DNA of 64,000 bases from Sporobacter sp963677825 (GCA_963677825.2 CAXXEF010000001.1:1426001-1490000); one strand, 5' to 3'; positions 45,017-53,452 are shown, counted from the first letter of the stretch. Notes: generated by a model not told the origin, from the sequence alone. A program made the numbers and translations.

Positions 45017-46102
45017 ATGAAAAAGTTTGCTCGAAATGAATCCGGATCCGTCACTATTGTCGTGGCAATGATGATGGTCGTGCTCATCGGCGTGTCGGCG
45101 CTCGTTATTGATTACGGCAATCTGGCCGGCCACCAGCGTCAGCTGCAAAATGCCGTCGATGCGGCCTGCCTGGCCGCTGCACAGTACCTACCCGACCATA
45201 CAGATAAGGCCGAGGACGCGGCGGAGGACTATCTAAACGTCAACGCGCCCGGTGCCAGCCTTCAATCTGTAACGTTCAGCTACACAGACAAGCAAGTCAC
45301 GGTCACCGCGAGTTGGGACGTTGACTATCAGTTTGCACGCGCTGTTATGGCTAATAGCAGCAAAACGATCTCCGCCGATGCCACCGCGGTTATTACCAAC
45401 GTGCTCGGCCCGTTCGACTATGCGCTGTTCTCCGGCAGCGAAATCGACCTGCTGCAATTTACGGGGCAAAACTATATTACCGGCGATATACACGCTAACT
45501 ATAATATTAAAAATATCGCCACCGTCATCGGCACCGTCACGGCTGCCGGGATTATTGACGGCAAAATTACCGCTACAAATAAAGTCCCGGGCTATAGCGT
45601 TCTGACAATGCCGGACTTTTCAGACGTTGTCTCGGTCGCCTTCCCGCTGTCGTACGATACAATGATCGCGTACGGCGCGACGGAATCGGACGGCAACTAC
45701 ACCATGTCGCCGACGCAATTGAATACGATGCTCGATGCCTATGCCGATCAGACGATCTATATCGACGGCAGCTTAACGATTAACGGCTCCGGCGTTTGTG
45801 CAACGGGCTGTGTTATTACCAGCGGGGACATTACGTTCAACGGCAGCGGCGTCAACATGGGCGCCTGGGACGCGATGAGCCTATGCTCACTCAACGGCGA
45901 CATCACGTTTGACGGCGCCAACGCCATTTTCCGCGGCATCTTGTTCGCGCCAAACGGTGAAGTGCGCTTTAACGGCAAGGTCGATATGATTTTTGGCGCT
46001 GTTATCGGCGATGTGGTGCGCGGCAACGGCGGCCTTCATATCTATTATGACAGTGCCGTAAAAAACAGCGTGCCAGACACAAAAATCATGCTCATTGACT
46101 AA
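45017..46102 (+). CDS. TadG-like pilus protein with beta-solenoid C-terminal part
   Basis: This 361-residue protein starts with a Tad-like leader and helix (NESGSVTIVVAMMMVVLIG), followed by the TadG region DYGNLAGHQRQLQNAVDAACL. After about residue 140 it has strand-rich repeats (GDIHANYN, GSLTINGSG, GDITFNGSG, GDITFDGAN, GEVRFNGK) that resemble a beta-solenoid such as bactofilin-like or adhesin repeats. It lacks the von Willebrand domain of classical TadG. It may be a surface tip or adhesin component. It is the last gene of the pilus operon. Confidence 0.82.
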   Translation: MKKFARNESGSVTIVVAMMMVVLIGVSALVIDYGNLAGHQRQLQNAVDAACLAAAQYLPDHTDKAEDAAEDYLNVNAPGASLQSVTFSYTDKQVTVTASWDVDYQFARAVMANSSKTISADATAVITNVLGPFDYALFSGSEIDLLQFTGQNYITGDIHANYNIKNIATVIGTVTAAGIIDGKITATNKVPGYSVLTMPDFSDVVSVAFPLSYDTMIAYGATESDGNYTMSPTQLNTMLDAYADQTIYIDGSLTINGSGVCATGCVITSGDITFNGSGVNMGAWDAMSLCSLNGDITFDGANAIFRGILFAPNGEVRFNGKVDMIFGAVIGDVVRGNGGLHIYYDSAVKNSVPDTKIMLID

Positions 46103-46122
46103 GTCGCTTGTATAAAACAATG

Positions 46123-46152
46123 ACACCGCCGTATCGTACGATGCGGCGGTGT
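46123..46152. terminator. Probable terminator hairpin between Tad operon and Crp/Fnr gene
   Basis: The stem ACACCGCCG with CGGCGGTGT and a 12-base loop lies between the convergent operons. There is no long T-run after it on the plus strand (TTCGTGCTT), so termination may be partial. Confidence 0.6.
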
Positions 46153-46194
46153 TCGTGCTTGCTATATCCAGTTATTGCTCTGTCAGATCAATGC

Positions 46195-46881
46195 TTATTC
46201 CTGCAGACTGATGAGTTTTTCCATGTCGATGATCCGGATCGTCTCCTTGTAAAACTCGATAATGCCCTCGTCACGCATCCGGCCGAGCTCGCGTGACATC
46301 GACGGACGAGAGATGTTCAGGTAATCGGCCAGCTGCTCACGTTTGAGTAGAATCGTAAACGTCGGGCGGCCGTCTGATTGCTCAAGTAAATATTTACTGA
46401 GCTTCCCGGCAATGCTTTTAATCGTCAGGTACTCGACCTTCTTGTTCAGCTTAAACGCCTTTTGGGAAACAACGCGCACAAGATTGGCCAGAATAATCTT
46501 ATGGAAACTACACGCTCTGTCGCACATGTCGAGTATATGCTCGGGATGGATAAACATAATCACACAGTCGGTAATCGCCTGTATCGAGGACGGCCATTTA
46601 TCAGCGCCGCAAAACGCAATGATCTCGCCGAACATATCGCCGACGCGGAAAACATTGACTTGCAGCCGTTCGCCGTTGCCCGTTTCACGCACGACAGCCG
46701 CTTCTCCGTCTGCAACCACGCAGACGCCGCCGAACGGCGCATCCGCTTTGACAATATAGCTATTTTTTTCAAAGTGAACCAGCGAGTAACTTAGGCAGGA
46801 TAACACATGGGGAACGTCTTTGGCCTCAATTCCGGCGAATAATACCGATTTTGAGACAGCTTGAAGATATTCAGGACTCAT
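46195..46881 (-). CDS. Crp/Fnr-family transcription regulator
   Basis: This 228-residue protein has an N-terminal cyclic-nucleotide-binding-like barrel (about 1-130), a long linker helix and a C-terminal winged helix with REQLADYLNISRPSMSRELG as the recognition region. It has scattered cysteines but no FNR-type N-terminal Fe-S motif, so the sensed signal is unclear. It is divergent from the NDH-2 operon, and the intergenic region holds two inverted repeats, making it a good candidate regulator of that operon and of itself. Confidence 0.88.
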   Translation of the reverse strand: MSPEYLQAVSKSVLFAGIEAKDVPHVLSCLSYSLVHFEKNSYIVKADAPFGGVCVVADGEAAVVRETGNGERLQVNVFRVGDMFGEIIAFCGADKWPSSIQAITDCVIMFIHPEHILDMCDRACSFHKIILANLVRVVSQKAFKLNKKVEYLTIKSIAGKLSKYLLEQSDGRPTFTILLKREQLADYLNISRPSMSRELGRMRDEGIIEFYKETIRIIDMEKLISLQE

Positions 46882-46923
46882 ATGTCCTCCTTTCGTATCC
46901 TGAGATACGAGATAATTCGATAT

Positions 46924-46947
46924 TATTGTATTATAATGAATACAATA
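46924..46947. promoter_or_regulatory. Palindromic operator between Crp/Fnr and NDH-2 genes
   Basis: TATTGTATT (46924-46932) and AATACAATA (46939-46947) are exact reverse complements around a 6-base centre containing a TATAAT. A second palindrome, TCGTATC-CTGA-GATACGA, lies at 46893-46910, and a weaker one, ATTATT/AATAAT, at 47013-47029. The size and symmetry fit a Crp/Fnr dimer site, although the sequence differs from both the Crp and FNR consensus. Confidence 0.65.
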
Positions 46948-47088
46948 ACAATTATTTAACGAGCTTATAACAAACTTCAGATAATTAAGCAGAAAAAAGC
47001 AGTATCACGTATATTATTGTAAAAATAATCGTAAAAGTCAACAGCGGCTGTTTTTCGGCCGCGTCGGACTGCTGAGGTGGAGGTAAAC

Positions 47089-49068
47089 GTGGCAAAGAAT
47101 ATTGTAATTCTCGGTGCCGGATACGCCGGTGTGCTCACGGCAAAAAAGCTGGCTAAAAAACTGAAAAAGCAAGACGACGTCCAAATCACGCTGATCGACA
47201 AAAACCCCTATCACACGATGCTGACCGAACTGCACGAGGTTGCGGCCAATCGCGTGCCGGAAAATCATATCCGTATCGACCTTAAAAAAATCTTCGCAAA
47301 GCGCAAGGTCGACGTCCGTCTGGATAACATCACGGCGGTTGATTTCGATAATAAAATCGTTACCGGCCAAACGGCGCAGTATGCGTTTGACTATCTTGTC
47401 GTCTCCTGCGGGTCACGGCCCACTTATTTCGGCACGCAGGGCGCTGAGGCGTTCTCCTATAAGCTCTGGTCGTATGACGACGCCGTGCTGCTGAAAAACC
47501 ATATCCTCGATATGTTCCGTCTGGCCGTCTCCGAAACCGATCCCGAGAAGCGGCAGTCACTTTTGACGTTTTACGTCGTCGGCGCGGGCTTCACCGGCGT
47601 CGAGATGATTGGCGAGCTGGCCGAATGGGTGCCGATTTTGTGCGACGAGTTCGAAATCGCCCGCGAAGAAGTCAAGCTCGTTAACGTCGACATGCTCGAC
47701 CGCGTCGTACCGACGTTCCCGGAGCACGTGTCGGCCAAGGCCGACCGACGCCTGCGCAAAATGGGTGTTGACGTCGTCTTGAAAACAGGCGTCTGCGCCG
47801 TCGGCGAAGATTTCATCGAACTCAAAAGCGGCGACGACTGCTCGCGCTATAATACGCGCACCGTTATCTGGACGGCCGGCGTCGAGGGCGCCGAGGTCGT
47901 CAACGATCTGGGCGGCGAGCTGCAAACAAAGGCTCGTTGCCGTCTGCAAACGGATCAATACCTCCGCGCCGAAGGCCTTACGGACGTCTACGTCGCCGGT
48001 GACAATGTTTTCTATCAGCCGGACAACCAGCAAATGCCCGTACCGCAGATGGTCGAGAACGCCGAACAGAGCGCGCACACGGTCTCCCACAATATCATTG
48101 CCGATATCACCGGCCACGGCGAGATGGAGGAATACGAGCCCAAGTTCCACGGCGCGATGCTGTGTATCGGCGGGCGCTACGGCGCGGCCTATGTTGGCAC
48201 AGATAAGAAAAAATTCTCGCTTGCGTCATTTTTTGCAATGTTCGCCAAGCATTTTATCAATCTCATCTATTTTATTCAGGTCGCCGGTTGGAACAAGATC
48301 ATCCATTACCTGAAAAACGAGTTCTTTACGATCCGTCACCGTCGCAGTTTTGTCGGCGGGCACTTCTCCAACAGAACACCGAGCTTCCTGCTTGTACCGC
48401 TTCGTTTATGGCTCGGTGCCGTCTGGGCATTCGAGGGCGTGATGAAAATCGTCGAGGGCTGGCTGAAAGAGCCGAAGCTCGAAGCGTTCTTCGGCGGTGC
48501 AACAGCGTGGTTCAACTCGATTCTTGGCGTAACCGGCGGTTCTGATGCAACAAGCGCCGGGACACAAGTGGCAGACGCCGTATCCGCCGCAACCGGCGAG
48601 GGCGGCGGGGAAGCCGTCGGACAGGTGATCTTCAACTGGGATATCATCGGTCTGTTCAAAGCAATTTTCGTCACCGGCAAGACTGCGGCAGACTCGACCA
48701 TCGCGGATTATGCGTTTAAACTTGATATCGGCGTGATGAACTGGTTTGTTAATACTGTTATTATCCCTCATCCCGTTTTCGCGCAGGTGATGCAGGTGCT
48801 GATCGTCGTCGTCGAGATCCTAATCGGTCTGGCAATGATGGGCGGTCTGCTCACGACGGTTTCGGCCGCCGTATCGATCGGCCTGCTACTCATGTTCACC
48901 GCGACGACGGGCTTGTACCTGTCGAGCTTCTGGATGGGCTTTGCTGCCATTGCGATCCTCTTCGGCGGCGGCAAAATCTTCGGCCTGGACTACTACGCTT
49001 CGCCTCTGATGAAAAAGGGCTGGCGGAAAATCGGCTGGGTAAGGAAGTCGTACCTCTATCATGACTGA
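47089..49068 (+). CDS. ndh2: Type II NADH dehydrogenase fused to a DoxX-like membrane domain
   Basis: The GTG start at 47089 is set by GGAGG five bases upstream. The 659-residue protein has NDH-2 motifs: FAD-binding IVILGAGYAGVLTAKK, NAD-binding YVVGAGFTGVEMIGEL, and the later VAGDNVFY region. The last ~230 residues form four or more hydrophobic helices in a DoxX-like domain, interrupted by a Gly/Ala/Ser-rich linker. NDH-2 passes electrons from NADH to quinone without proton pumping. The Listeria EET enzyme Ndh2 also has extra C-terminal membrane helices. The prenyl synthase gene overlaps its end by 8 bases. Confidence 0.88.
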   Translation: MAKNIVILGAGYAGVLTAKKLAKKLKKQDDVQITLIDKNPYHTMLTELHEVAANRVPENHIRIDLKKIFAKRKVDVRLDNITAVDFDNKIVTGQTAQYAFDYLVVSCGSRPTYFGTQGAEAFSYKLWSYDDAVLLKNHILDMFRLAVSETDPEKRQSLLTFYVVGAGFTGVEMIGELAEWVPILCDEFEIAREEVKLVNVDMLDRVVPTFPEHVSAKADRRLRKMGVDVVLKTGVCAVGEDFIELKSGDDCSRYNTRTVIWTAGVEGAEVVNDLGGELQTKARCRLQTDQYLRAEGLTDVYVAGDNVFYQPDNQQMPVPQMVENAEQSAHTVSHNIIADITGHGEMEEYEPKFHGAMLCIGGRYGAAYVGTDKKKFSLASFFAMFAKHFINLIYFIQVAGWNKIIHYLKNEFFTIRHRRSFVGGHFSNRTPSFLLVPLRLWLGAVWAFEGVMKIVEGWLKEPKLEAFFGGATAWFNSILGVTGGSDATSAGTQVADAVSAATGEGGGEAVGQVIFNWDIIGLFKAIFVTGKTAADSTIADYAFKLDIGVMNWFVNTVIIPHPVFAQVMQVLIVVVEILIGLAMMGGLLTTVSAAVSIGLLLMFTATTGLYLSSFWMGFAAIAILFGGGKIFGLDYYASPLMKKGWRKIGWVRKSYLYHD

Positions 49069-50041
49069 TTTATCAAGTGGCGCGGCGGCGGCCGCCGGTC
49101 TTGATTTTGATACAGCCGTTGCCGAAACAGCCGTGCAGATTAAACGGATGCTCCGCGGTGCGCCGGCCGTTATACGCCAGCAGACATCACATCTGTCCAA
49201 GGCCGCCGGTAAAATGATACGCGCGCGGGCCTTGCTGTGCTGCGCGATCAACACGGACGGCACGATCAGCCCGGACGCCGTCAAAGCTGCGGCGTCGGCC
49301 GAGCTGCTGCATCTGGCGACGCTCGTGCACGACGATATCATCGACGACGCCGACAAGCGCCGCGGCATCGACGCACTGCATAAAAAGTTTGGCGGCAAAT
49401 ATGCCGTACTATGCGGCGACTACTTGTTTTGTCTGGCGCTCGAGTTCGTCTCGACCGTGACGCCGCGCGAGTGCCGCAAAAGCGAGTTCGACAAGACGTT
49501 TCCGCACTATCTAACCGAGGTCTGCCTCGGCGAAGTCAGCCAAAACCAGAACAACCAAAACCTCCGCCTCAGTGAACGCGCATACTTTAAAATCATTCGC
49601 GGCAAGACGGCCGCCCTCTTTGAAGCATGCTTTTACACGGGCTTTCTTCTGTCCGACGAACCAGATGCGTCTAAGGACGTGTACAAGCTGATCGGCGGCA
49701 ATATCGGCACGATTTTTCAGCTGGCCGACGACTGTGCCGACTATGAGTCGACGCACAAAAAAATGAAAAAGCCGGTCTTGTCCGACTTTAAACGCGGCGT
49801 CGTTACACTGCCGCTCATCTACGCGCTGAAGCAGGACGCGTCCCTATTGGGCAAGATCGAGGCCGGCCTGACGCCCGACGCGCTTAAAGACATCGTCGAA
49901 GCGGCCGGCGGGCTGGCCTACACGCACAAAAAGATTGACCGTCTGTATAAAAAAACGCTGTCGGCGATCGATTCGCTTGATTTAGGCGAATCTAAGCGCG
50001 CGCTTTTGACGGGACTGCTCGATAAATCGACCGGAAAATAA
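49061..50041 (+). CDS. Polyprenyl diphosphate synthase (quinone side chain)
   Basis: This 326-residue trans-isoprenyl synthase has the first Asp-rich motif in LVHDDIIDDADKRRG and the second in LADDCADYEST. It belongs to the HepT/IspB/DmkB group that makes C30-C50 side chains for quinones. It starts inside the end of ndh2, so translation is coupled. With the UbiA gene that follows it gives this locus its own quinone supply. Chain length cannot be read reliably by eye. Confidence 0.9.
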   Translation: MTDLSSGAAAAAGLDFDTAVAETAVQIKRMLRGAPAVIRQQTSHLSKAAGKMIRARALLCCAINTDGTISPDAVKAAASAELLHLATLVHDDIIDDADKRRGIDALHKKFGGKYAVLCGDYLFCLALEFVSTVTPRECRKSEFDKTFPHYLTEVCLGEVSQNQNNQNLRLSERAYFKIIRGKTAALFEACFYTGFLLSDEPDASKDVYKLIGGNIGTIFQLADDCADYESTHKKMKKPVLSDFKRGVVTLPLIYALKQDASLLGKIEAGLTPDALKDIVEAAGGLAYTHKKIDRLYKKTLSAIDSLDLGESKRALLTGLLDKSTGK

Positions 50042-50063
50042 TCGTAATAGCTCGGTGGTGCTT

Positions 50064-50978
50064 ATGATCGCACGTTTGCTCGACTATGTAGAAATAAAAA
50101 CGAAAATCACCAGTGTTTTTCCGTTTATCATGACGCTGGGGTACTTGTTCGTCAACGGGTTAAATATCGATCCGGTACGCTCGATCGTGTTTTTCTGCGG
50201 TATGTTTCTGTTTGATCTGACCGCGACGACGATCAATAACTATAACGACACGAAGAAGAATCATCAGACGCTCCAGTTTAAGCGCTCCACAGCAAAAGCC
50301 ATCACGGTTGTCTTGTTTTTACTCAGTACCGCGTTTGGCCTCTGGCTTGTCGCTTTGTCCGACATTGTCGTACTGATGGCTGGCGGGCTGTGTTTTCTGT
50401 TCGGCGTACTGTACTCCTGGGGCCCGATCCCGATCTCACACGGGCCTTACGGTGAAGCCGTTTCCGGCTTCTTCTACGGCGTGCTGATCCCATTCATTCT
50501 CGTGTATGTCAACGCGCCCGCGTCACTGCTGACGTTTACGCTCTCATGGGAGCAGGTCAGCGTCCACATTAACACGATGCCGATGCTCGGCTTCGTGCTG
50601 CTGGCAGTCCTGCCGACGCTGCTGACCTCAAACATCATGCTCGCCAATAATATCTGTGACGTCGAGCACGACATTGCCGTCCAGCGGTTTACGCTCGCGT
50701 ATTATCTTAAAAAACGCGCGCTGTACCTGTTCGCGTTTTTATACTACGCGTGCTACGCATCGGTCGCCATGATGGTCATCCTCGGCTACCTGTCGCCGCT
50801 GAGCCTGGTGCTGCTCGTCACGCTCATCCCCGTCCAGAAAAACATCAGCCTGTTTTTCAGAAAGCAGGTTAAGGAAGAGACCTTTATTGTCTCGATCAAA
50901 AACTTTGTTTTGATCATTTCGGTGCATATTGCCCTGATCTTTTTAGGGGCTTTACTGCCCGGCTGGGGTCCCGTTTAA
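50064..50978 (+). CDS. UbiA-family prenyltransferase (MenA/DmkA-like)
   Basis: This 304-residue protein has about eight to nine membrane helices and the two UbiA Asp motifs as INNYNDTKKN and NNICDVEHD. In the first, the usual NDxxDxxxD pattern is altered to NNYNDTKKN. It would attach the polyprenyl chain to dihydroxynaphthoate or a related ring to make demethylmenaquinone. The start at 50064 has GGTGG close upstream; an in-frame GTG at 50055 is an alternative. Confidence 0.87.
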   Translation: MIARLLDYVEIKTKITSVFPFIMTLGYLFVNGLNIDPVRSIVFFCGMFLFDLTATTINNYNDTKKNHQTLQFKRSTAKAITVVLFLLSTAFGLWLVALSDIVVLMAGGLCFLFGVLYSWGPIPISHGPYGEAVSGFFYGVLIPFILVYVNAPASLLTFTLSWEQVSVHINTMPMLGFVLLAVLPTLLTSNIMLANNICDVEHDIAVQRFTLAYYLKKRALYLFAFLYYACYASVAMMVILGYLSPLSLVLLVTLIPVQKNISLFFRKQVKEETFIVSIKNFVLIISVHIALIFLGALLPGWGPV

Positions 50979-51108
50979 AATAGCGGGCACCTGGGCCATA
51001 ACCTTCGCGAAAGGCAACGCGGTCTTGAAATACACTAAAAATGCCAATACATATTTTGAGATTGCGCCTTTAATTATAGATCCGCACAAGCGAACATAGG
51101 AGGAAAAT

Positions 51109-52179
51109 ATGAAAAAGGTATTAGCTATACTTCTGGTTGTCATTCTGGCTGTTGCCGTGATGGCCGGTTGTACAAACACACCCGCCACATCCCCGTCGGC
51201 TTCGACAGAGCCGTCCCCGTCCGAATCGATGGACCCGTCTACCGAGCCGTCCAACGCTGAGGCATCGGTCAAGACCGGTCTGGCGATCATCAACTCGATT
51301 GCAAAATCCAAGGATGCCACAGCCGAAGAAGACGGCATGGCCGAAGCCGATTCCCTGATCGTCGCGCTGACGGTTGACGCCGACGGCGTCATCCAGGACT
51401 GCATGATCGACATGGCACAGTCGAAAGCCAACTTTGACGCATCCGGCATGGTCGTCACGCCGCTCGACACGGAGTTTATGACGAAGAATGAGCTCATGGA
51501 AGACTACGGCATGAAAGGCAACTCGGAGATCGGCAAAGAATGGTACGAGCAGGCTGAGGCTTTTGCCCAGTATGTCATCGGCATGACGGCTGAAGAAGTC
51601 GGCGGCATCGCGATCAGCGAAGGCTACGCAGCTGACGAAGATCTTCTTGCGTCTGTCACCGTCCACATCACCGACTTCGTAGCCGGCGTCCAGAAGGCTG
51701 CCGCCAACGCAATGGATCTCGGCGCGATGGCCGGCGACATGGTTGCTCTGGCCACCACGACGAACATTGCAAAATCCAAGGACGTCGCTGAAGATGCCGA
51801 CGGCCTGATCCAGGTCTACTCCACCTACTGCGCTGTCACGCTCGACGCTGACAACACGGTCACCAGCTGCATTTTCGACGCGTCGCAGTCCAACGTCAAC
51901 TTTGATGCCACGGGCATGATCACGACCGACCTGACAGTCGCGCCGATGACGAAGAACGAGCTCATGGAAGACTACGGCATGGGCGCCGTGTCCTCCATCG
52001 GCATGGAATGGTATGAGCAAGCCGCGGCCTTTGCTGCGTATGTCACCGGCATGACGATTGACGATGTCGGCGCCATTGCGATCAGCGAAGACGGCCACGC
52101 CGCTGACGAGGATGTCCTCGCTTCTGTCACAATCCACATCACTGACTTTGTTGCGCTTGTCCAGAGCGCCGCAATGTAA
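51109..52179 (+). CDS. Tandem-repeat lipoprotein next to ApbE, possible flavinylated electron carrier
   Basis: This 356-residue protein has a signal with lipobox AGC (Cys21), a Ser/Pro/Thr linker, and two near-identical repeats of about 156 residues. Shared landmarks are TKNELMEDYGM, EWYEQAxAFAxYVxGMT and LASVT(V/I)HITDFVA. The repeats are still similar at DNA level (offset 468 bases). It lies between UbiA and ApbE, where Listeria has the flavinylated lipoprotein PplA. The usual FMN_bind motif SGAT is not present; the Thr in LASVT could be an alternative flavin site. Function is inferred from context. Confidence 0.78.
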   Translation: MKKVLAILLVVILAVAVMAGCTNTPATSPSASTEPSPSESMDPSTEPSNAEASVKTGLAIINSIAKSKDATAEEDGMAEADSLIVALTVDADGVIQDCMIDMAQSKANFDASGMVVTPLDTEFMTKNELMEDYGMKGNSEIGKEWYEQAEAFAQYVIGMTAEEVGGIAISEGYAADEDLLASVTVHITDFVAGVQKAAANAMDLGAMAGDMVALATTTNIAKSKDVAEDADGLIQVYSTYCAVTLDADNTVTSCIFDASQSNVNFDATGMITTDLTVAPMTKNELMEDYGMGAVSSIGMEWYEQAAAFAAYVTGMTIDDVGAIAISEDGHAADEDVLASVTIHITDFVALVQSAAM

Positions 52180-52200
52180 CCTCGCAGACTTTTAGTAATC

Positions 52201-52236
52201 AAACCGAAGAGGCAACATCTGTTGCCTCTTCGGTTT
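52201..52236 (+). terminator. Perfect 16-bp hairpin between lipoprotein and apbE
   Basis: AAACCGAAGAGGCAAC pairs perfectly with GTTGCCTCTTCGGTTT around ATCT. No T-run follows. It probably lowers read-through or stabilises the lipoprotein mRNA, as the hairpin at 29180 may do for another lipoprotein. Confidence 0.75.
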
Positions 52237-52262
52237 ATCACGCGAAACGCAGGTGACACCCT

Positions 52263-53315
52263 ATGAAGAAAATCGTCTTAATATTGCTTACGGCAGCACT
52301 GCTGCTGACTGCCGGCTGCACCACGGTGCCCAATCGGTATCAGGCGCAGTTTTTATCGCTGTTTGATACCGTGACGACTATTGTCGGCTACGCGGATTCC
52401 GAAGCGGATTTTTCGGAACTCGCGCAGTCGATTCACGATGAGCTGGAAATCTATCACCAGTTCTACGACATCTATAACGATTACGAGGGCATCAACAACA
52501 TTAAGACCATTAACGACAACGCCGGCGTAGCGCCTGTAACTGTTGACAGCCGTATTATCGACCTGCTGCTGTTCTCGCAGGATATGTACGACAAGACCGG
52601 CGGCAGCGTCAATGTGGCGCTGGGCTCGGTGCTGGCCGTCTGGCATAACTACCGCGAAGCAGGGATCGATGATCCATTGAACGCCGAGGTACCGCCAATG
52701 GCACTGCTGGAGGAGGCCGCGCTGCATACAAATATCAACGACATCGTCATTGACGAACAGGCGTCGACTGTATTTTTGCGTGACAGCGAAATGCGTCTGG
52801 ACGTCGGTGCCGTCGCGAAAGGCTATGCCGCCGAACGCGTTATCAGCGCGATCGAAGCGTCAGGCGTCCAATCGTTGCTGGTAAGTATCGGCGGCAACGT
52901 CAAAGCCATCGGACAAAAGCTCGTCGCCGGCTCAAACGGCGAAAAGCGCTGGAATATCGGCATACAAAATCCCGATAAAACAAGCGAGCAGACGGAGATC
53001 CTGCACCTTCTGATCGACGGGCTGTCCATCGTATCCAGCGGCATCTACGAGCGGTACTACACGGTTGACGGCGTGCGCTATCATCATATCATCGACCCGG
53101 CGACGCTGTTTCCTGCCGATACTTTTGAGCAAGTAACCATCGTCTGCGCCGACTCAGGCCTAGCGGATGCGTTGTCCACGGCCGTGTTCAACATGACGCT
53201 TGATGACGGCCGCGCGCTCATCAACAGTCTCGACGGCATAGAAGCCGCGTGGGTACTTCAGGGCGGTACGCTCGAGTATTCCGCCGGATTTCAGGCACTT
53301 ATCGCGCCCGACTGA
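52263..53315 (+). CDS. apbE: FAD:protein FMN transferase ApbE (lipoprotein)
   Basis: This 350-residue protein has a lipobox TAGC and the ApbE core: FDTVTTIVGY near the start, then RLDVGAVAKGYAAERV and LLVSIGGNVKAIG, and the late region STAVFNMTLDDG. ApbE transfers FMN from FAD to threonine or serine of exported redox proteins. Being lipid-anchored outside the cell, its natural target is the tandem-repeat lipoprotein encoded just upstream. It closes the electron-transfer operon. Confidence 0.92.
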   Translation: MKKIVLILLTAALLLTAGCTTVPNRYQAQFLSLFDTVTTIVGYADSEADFSELAQSIHDELEIYHQFYDIYNDYEGINNIKTINDNAGVAPVTVDSRIIDLLLFSQDMYDKTGGSVNVALGSVLAVWHNYREAGIDDPLNAEVPPMALLEEAALHTNINDIVIDEQASTVFLRDSEMRLDVGAVAKGYAAERVISAIEASGVQSLLVSIGGNVKAIGQKLVAGSNGEKRWNIGIQNPDKTSEQTEILHLLIDGLSIVSSGIYERYYTVDGVRYHHIIDPATLFPADTFEQVTIVCADSGLADALSTAVFNMTLDDGRALINSLDGIEAAWVLQGGTLEYSAGFQALIAPD

Positions 53316-53358
53316 CAGGCTTTATCGTTCGTTTGTTGTAACTTAACCAGTGCAAAAT

Positions 53359-53392
53359 AAGCCGACGTATATTGAAATACGCCGGCTTTTCC
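53359..53392 (+). terminator. Intrinsic terminator
   Basis: The stem AAGCCG(A)CGTAT with ATACG(C)CGGCTT has one mismatch and is followed by T residues. It ends the electron-transfer operon. Confidence 0.75.
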
Positions 53393-53407
53393 TTGCATTG
53401 TGCGGCG

Positions 53408-53452
53408 TTTACCGTATTTTTACTTTAAATAAACGGTAAAAAACGGTATAAT
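53408..53452 (+). promoter_or_regulatory. Inverted repeat and -10 box upstream of trehalose operon
   Basis: TTTACCGT (53408-53415) and ACGGTAAA (53433-53440) are exact reverse complements, and a further ACGGTA follows at 53443. It overlaps a TATAAT at 53447-53452. It could be an operator for a sugar-responsive repressor. There is no clear consensus -35; TTTAAA is 17 bases upstream of TATAAT. Confidence 0.5.

Noticed and set aside
51121..52137. A 338-codon open frame opposite the tandem-repeat lipoprotein
   Set aside because: It mirrors the repeats of the plus-strand gene and lacks a ribosome site; it is a codon-usage shadow.
51109..52179. Naming the tandem-repeat lipoprotein an FMN_bind protein (PplA)
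   Set aside because: The SGAT-type flavin motif is not visible, so only the position and lipoprotein nature support it; kept as a hypothesis.
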